Shown: positions 59,201 through 64,000 of the stretch, piece after piece
Position numbering within the stretch: position 1 is the stretch's first letter
Layout: every line of letters starts with the position of its first letter
Source: Myoxocephalus aenaeus
Lineage: Eukaryota > Chordata > Actinopteri > Perciformes > Cottidae
Reading direction: 5' to 3'
Assembly: GCA_038501785.1 (NCBI GenBank)
Contig: JBAMJR010000154.1
Coordinates: 6,355,001-6,419,000, forward strand
DNA: 64,000 nucleotides
Translations under genes and position numbers: made by a program
The notes under the pieces: model-generated
What the model saw: the letters and a program-made list of their open reading frames with translations, nothing else
What the model was told of the DNA's origin: nothing
Database searches by the model: none

Positions 59201-62200
59201 CATTCCTTCTTAAATTATCCCATTAGAACAAAAGAGCCTCTCTAGAAAAGAAAAAAAAATGTGACAAAAGAGAGGGAGAAAAAAAAAAAAAAAACATTCC
59301 AATCATGTTGGTTCAGGCTTTGCAAACCCAAAATACTGCATGTGAAAGAGGAACGGCAGGCAGGCGCACCAGGAGTATCGCCCCGGGGCCGTGGTTTTGT
59401 GTGGTCAGTCAGAGGGGGGCGGAGTTGTTCTACCACCTACAGCTTCCTGGAGACAAGACAGTGCGACTCAGTTCCAGAAGATCTGTGCATTCATTTCTTT
59501 GACACAAACGGCTGGAAACAGTGGCACAGCAACAGTGCCGCATCACGACGTCACTCAAAACCTCGCCAAGTCAGGTCGCCACGCACTAAATCAAAGCAGA
59601 TTTATTTGATCTGCTTTAACTACACCTCTGGGTCGTGAGCTGGGGATATCAGGGGGCAACATTAGTCACTGCGAACGCCTTCCCATTTCCTTTAGGACGG
59701 AAAAAAACGCCGCAAATAACGAATCTTTATTCCGCAGCGAAAGCCCACGAGCGGGGGAGTCGCCGCATCAAGTGTCAGTGATTGATAAAACATGTCGAGG
59801 TGATCTCTGAGGGATTTGTGGGGAGGGGAAAGACGGAGGTGTTTTCAAACCACGACGTGATTTACTTCACATCTGTAACGCTTTCATTAAAGCATTGGAA
59901 AGAAAAACAACACAGCTGACCGTGTAGGAGGAGAGAGAGACAGAATGGGAGAGGCAGAACGTGTCATCTTCCAGACACATGACATTGCAATGGTTTGACT
60001 GAGGGCCTCGATCCTTTCAGCAGACGTACAGGGACGTCCCCTAACGCTGCTTTGCATCAGCCGTGCCGCTGGATGGCTACAGAGGGCCGCAGCAGTGTTG
60101 TTTCCATTGCAAGGACATAAGGAAGTGATTTTTGTACAGTCTCACTTCAAATATAATTGTGATACTTCCTGAAATTATCGCATTTGGGTGTTTTGGGGTT
60201 TTCACGGTCATTGAAAGACAAACACAAAGACTATTTTTTTTATATTTTAATTATTTTGTTCATGTGTTTTATGACCAAACAGTGAAAAGTCCTCATCTGG
60301 CCTCAACTAACTACGGTTGATCACCACAACCTCAATCCAGCCTGAGCATGTGTTTTCTTCACTAAAGACCAGATGGAGAGCAAAAGAGCCCCTGAAGCAC
60401 TTCCACAAGAAGTGAAGCGAGCTTCAGTCTGGGCTTCAGAGCGTCCCCAGAGAACACGCGTTGCATGATTTATGGAGAAATATTAAAAATGCCTTCATTT
60501 CAGTTCACTTTCACCTTTCTCATCATTTTCTCTACCCTGAAGATGGAGACCTACGCCGTTTACGTGCATGAAGACACTCAACAAGTTGCGGTAACAGACC
60601 AGCTATGTCAACTTCTGTTTTATTTTGAAAATAACTCCTTTTCAAAATGAAAGATAACAAGTTGACCTATAAGCACATTTAGAGAGATGTGTACCCTATG
60701 ATAAGTGGAAAAAAATCAAAGAACATAGAAACAGAACTCAGAATCTGACCAAGCATTTGCTGCCAACTTTCAATACTTGACAGTTTTAGTCAGATACTTT
60801 GTACTCAAGACTAAAAAACATTAATGTTTTATACCTAGCCATTATTGATTTTTTTCTCTTAAAGACATGTTTTAAAGACAACTAAGCAAACAGTGAAACT
60901 GAGAAACGTCACCAAACACAAGGCAGCAGTTATAAACACAGGAAGTCCTAAAGGGACCGTCATCTAGACACAGTGCTACCTTTTACAGACTGGGCGGGGT
61001 ATACGAGTCTGGCCGTCCGAATACCTGCTCTCTTTTACTTGACCCGCTTTCTGTCCCCTTTGCATGTTAACTTTTATGACCTGGTCCCCGGGAGAAACGC
61101 ATTGGGTGTGGAGGACACTTAAATGTTCACAGGCTGTCCTTGGAGACCAAAAAGACAAGATGGGAAGGCCGCGTCCTTTCATCCCAAGACATCAAAGATT
61201 TGAGCTGAGTGGGCCAACCCAGACCCACAAGTACAGAGCTGAACAACTTACACATTCCACTGCTCTCACACACTCACACACACACACATTATCAACAGTG
61301 GGCCACCACAACAAGAACACTACCACCACTGCTATACGATAGGAAAAGCTTTTTATTTAATTCCCCCCCCCCCCCAAAAGGCCTGTACTGTCCCTTTGCT
61401 AACATCCTATTCTGCAACTTCATCTTCTTTTCTGTGGTTGTTGTTATGACATTTGAAGTCTGATGCCCTTCAGAGGACTGGGGGTATGAGTCTGCCGTCC
61501 TCCTCCCCTTCAGCCATCGGCACTCTATATTTTTGCACCGTCACTGAGTCCTCTGCGTAGCACCTGCCCGAGACAATTGTGATTGGTTTAAAATAAATAC
61601 AAACAAGCCCCCGATACCAGAATGATAATGTGTGGAGCGAGACCTTCCGTGAGAGCTGACAAGTGTTTCCACCGATTGAAAGGGACGAACGGGTGATGGC
61701 ACTACCTATTAAATTACACTTTAGATATATGTATTATTTAGATCGAGATTCTTTTTTCAGAAAGTAATTCTCCACTTATTCTCCCAATAAAAGTTATTTC
61801 TCGACTATATAACGCAACTCTATCAGCTCTTAGGTATCGGACGATTCTTCCTGCTCAATAACGATCATTATCATTATTGTTATTACGTTTAAAGTCAACC
61901 TGTAGCCCCCACACAGGAATTCTCAGTGGTACGAGCCATCTTGTTTCCTAATATCTGATATGGCAACCATGTTTCGAAATATAAGATTATGATACCAAAA
62001 GTCGCCTCAAACACTTTAAACCTCCACCTCTCCGATTTTCCTTTTCCATATTTAATTGTGCTCCTTTTTTTCTCTCTCTAAAATTAGTTTAGGTTTGTTC
62101 TCAGTGCAACCGGCCCGGCTGCCGAAATAAAAAAGACAGGTGAGTTGTGATTACCATTACTGTCAAAGCGTCTGGCATTAACTTCTTCAATATTTTAGCT

Positions 62201-62269
62201 TTCATGTCTACTTTACTTTGGCGCTACATTTCCTCCCAATTCAGATTGAAACTTCAAACGGTTCTTCTG

Positions 62270-62600
62270 AACCAGTGTCAGCCGCATTCGGCCGTTCTCG
62301 CTGGTTAAAGAGCTGCACAATGTCGACCTACTTACTCGCTCAGATCGGTGTCACTAAGACCGCGGACTGGATCTCAGAGGCCTGAGAGTGTTTCGGTTGG
62401 ATGGTGGGAGAAGTAAGTAAGAATACACGGCCATTGTCTGCTCTGAGGCATTCCCCTCAAGCTGTGACTGTTCACCAAGGCGACTCCGCTGTGTGTGAGT
62501 GAGACGGAGAAAGCATGTCGGGCCCTCGCTTTCCACTCCGGCCGCCGAGCTTATGGCCATTGGGACTCACTGAGGGGGAGCGGAGATAAAATGAAGTCAG
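62270..62600. promoter_or_regulatory. CpG-rich stretch with a minus-strand splice-donor-like site; possible distal promoter or first exon
   Basis: CpG density is visibly higher than in the surrounding AT-rich DNA. On the col18a1 strand a strong donor-like GAGCGA|GTAAGT occurs near 62338-62332. An open stretch beginning ATGGCCATAAGC lies upstream of it but is not a signal peptide and ends in a stop before the donor. If real, this would be a non-coding 5' exon. Confidence 0.2.
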
Positions 62601-62685
62601 GCCTTGGGAGGTGGGGCGAGGGAGGGAGGGAGGGTTAAGGGACCATTATGGTCGCGAGTGGCGGAAATCCTTAACCTCACCAACA

Positions 62686-62690
<5 letters not shown>

Positions 62691-62716
<26 letters not shown>

Positions 62717-62794
62717 CACAATTTGGAGCTACACACACACGCTCAGCTTGACGCAACAGCAGAGGAGGAGGTGCAAGTGTGTGTATGTGTGTGG

Positions 62795-62853
<59 letters not shown>
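62691..62853. repeat. (CA)n and (GT)n microsatellite pair
   Basis: CA tract 62691-62716 and GT tract 62801-62853, about 85 bp apart, in opposite orientation, so they are complementary to each other. Confidence 0.93.
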
Positions 62854-62854
<1 letters not shown>

Positions 62855-63389
62855 CCTCATTTTATTCTCTCTGGCAAACAATGCACCATTCAACTGGAGA
62901 ACAAATACAACAAAACTACAAAAAAGAACGCCGAGGCAGCTGCAAATTGTTACAGGAAGGACGGTCGGAGGCTGAACATTATGAAGCCACACAAGAGATG
63001 AACCACTTTCCCCAAAAAGCTTCATGAAGCAGCAGGATGAGATGTACTTCTCTTCTTACTGTTTCCTTTTGATCGTCTTTGTTTCAACCCTCATATTTAC
63101 TACCAGGTTGGTGAAAATTAGGAACTACTTTTCACATTTCCAGCCTCCTCCTTCTGCAAGAAAAGCAGAAGTCTGCTCCCACCTTCATAATAAAGGTCCA
63201 GGAAACTATCCGTCACGGCTTGTTAGCATGTGATGAGTGTTCATGAGCATTTAATAACCCCTGGGAGGGCTCTGGGCTTCTACTCAGTTCTATGAAGGCT
63301 CACGCCTTCACTGGACCAACTTTTGATCTTTTTTGTTTTTTTTAAAGGGAATCATACAGCTCTCTGGTTTCAAATCTAAACATTTAATT

Positions 63390-63770
63390 TCAGAGAAACG
63401 CTCGGCGCTGCGATTTCAACCTGCGAAAAAGGTAATGAGAGAGCCGATCTTATGACTATGCTCCACTTTTGAGCCCAGATCAGACCTATTAGGTAACGGC
63501 GCAGTAACCCAATAGCAGCGCCTCGCTCTACGGGCTGAGTGCCGGTATGCACGGCCGGAATGTGTCCAAATGCCTGAGTGGTAAGAAAGGGAAGGCGTAT
63601 GGAAGGTAAGGAGCAGGAAGCGGAGGCCAACGCACACCTCATGTGAGCCAACACGCCCCGATTGGCTCTTTGTCCTGGCGCCGTTCAAACACCGTTCGAC
63701 ACACGCGCCACGTTTCTGCATCCAGAGAGAAACCGTCGGCCATGGGCTCAGCTCCCCACTGAGTGCATCA
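63390..63770. promoter_or_regulatory. CpG-rich stretch with CCAAT motif; possible promoter
   Basis: Many CpGs (for example CGCTCGGCGCTGCG) and inverted CCAAT motifs (GATTGG near 63660; CCCAATAG near 63509) in otherwise CpG-poor DNA. A minus-strand frame, MRCALASASCSLPSIRLPFL, is open here but is not a convincing signal peptide and has no matching phase-1 donor. Confidence 0.2.
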
Positions 63771-64000
63771 AGGAGTCATTTGTTGCCAGTGTACTTTTCA
63801 CCCCATTGTGCAGTTCCAGTGAAGATTCTAACCTTTGGAAAGTCGCCCGCCTCTTAAACCGACCCCGGAAAGACACCTCACCACTATATTACTGTCCTGG
63901 CCCGAGACACGGTCAGGAGCCTGAGGACTCGGGGGTTTTTTAGAGGTAGGGGAAGTGAGAGGTTTGACTTGCCCTCAGGGTTAGCATACTGCCGGGGTGT

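Larger units (their letters stand above)
44201..64000. other. Region upstream of col18a1 long form; no supported gene
   Basis: About 20 kb with no recognisable protein-coding exon on either strand. In mammals the short-isoform first exons lie tens of kilobases upstream, so this may be col18a1 first-intron or promoter DNA. It contains many CA/GT/TA microsatellites, a diverged tandem duplication at 47873-48124, and CpG-rich stretches at about 62270-62600 and 63390-63770. Confidence 0.5.

Noticed and set aside
63376..63654. Minus-strand frame MRCALASASCSLPSIRLPFL... in CpG-rich DNA as a possible first exon
   Set aside because: It lacks a clear hydrophobic core and a phase-1 splice donor, so coding status is unsupported.

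Overview
This window looks like teleost fish genomic DNA. It carries one recognisable protein-coding gene: col18a1 (collagen type XVIII alpha 1) on the minus strand. The fish assignment is an inference from three things: the fish-like divergence of the collagen XVIII protein, the fairly compact introns (most of those in the collagenous region are under 1 kb), and the abundant long CA/GT and TA microsatellites and fish-type repeat remnants. Identification of the gene itself is firm. The open exons spell, in gene order, a signal peptide with a collagen XVIII-specific N-terminal region (DUF959), a 10-cysteine Frizzled domain, a thrombospondin-N/laminin-G-like (TSPN) domain, a long interrupted Gly-X-Y region, an NC1 trimerisation segment, a Pro/Gln-rich hinge and a C-terminal endostatin domain. 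The Frizzled domain separates collagen XVIII from its paralogue collagen XV.

Layout, reading leftward along the minus strand. Positions 64000-43897 hold no supported gene: microsatellites, two CpG-rich stretches near the right end, and the region immediately upstream of the long-form start. Exon 1 (43896-42294) codes for the signal peptide, DUF959 and Frizzled domain. A 7.9-kb intron follows, then the TSPN exon (34429-33888), acidic and glycosaminoglycan-attachment exons (31651-25348), and about 30 short collagenous exons (23322-10613). The NC1 trimerisation, hinge and endostatin exons lie at 10372-7209. The stop codon is at 7209-7211, followed by an AT-rich 3' UTR probably ending near 5985. 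Positions 1-5984 are intergenic with no supported gene.

I reconstructed 41 exons. All joins obey GT-AG and all phases agree, giving 1,857 codons (1,856 residues plus stop), close to the roughly 1,750 residues of the mammalian long isoform. The first exons of the short isoform, which lacks the Frizzled domain, were not found. They may lie beyond the window or be too weak to recognise.

No CRISPR, bacterial, viral or novel multi-gene system is visible. The points most worth a second look are: the apparent erosion of the endostatin zinc site; a perfect 36-bp inverted repeat 46 nt into intron 9; an inverted repeat starting 6 nt after the Frizzled exon; an apparent repeat element abutting the exon 3 splice donor; and a run of 17 C immediately upstream of the exon 37 acceptor.
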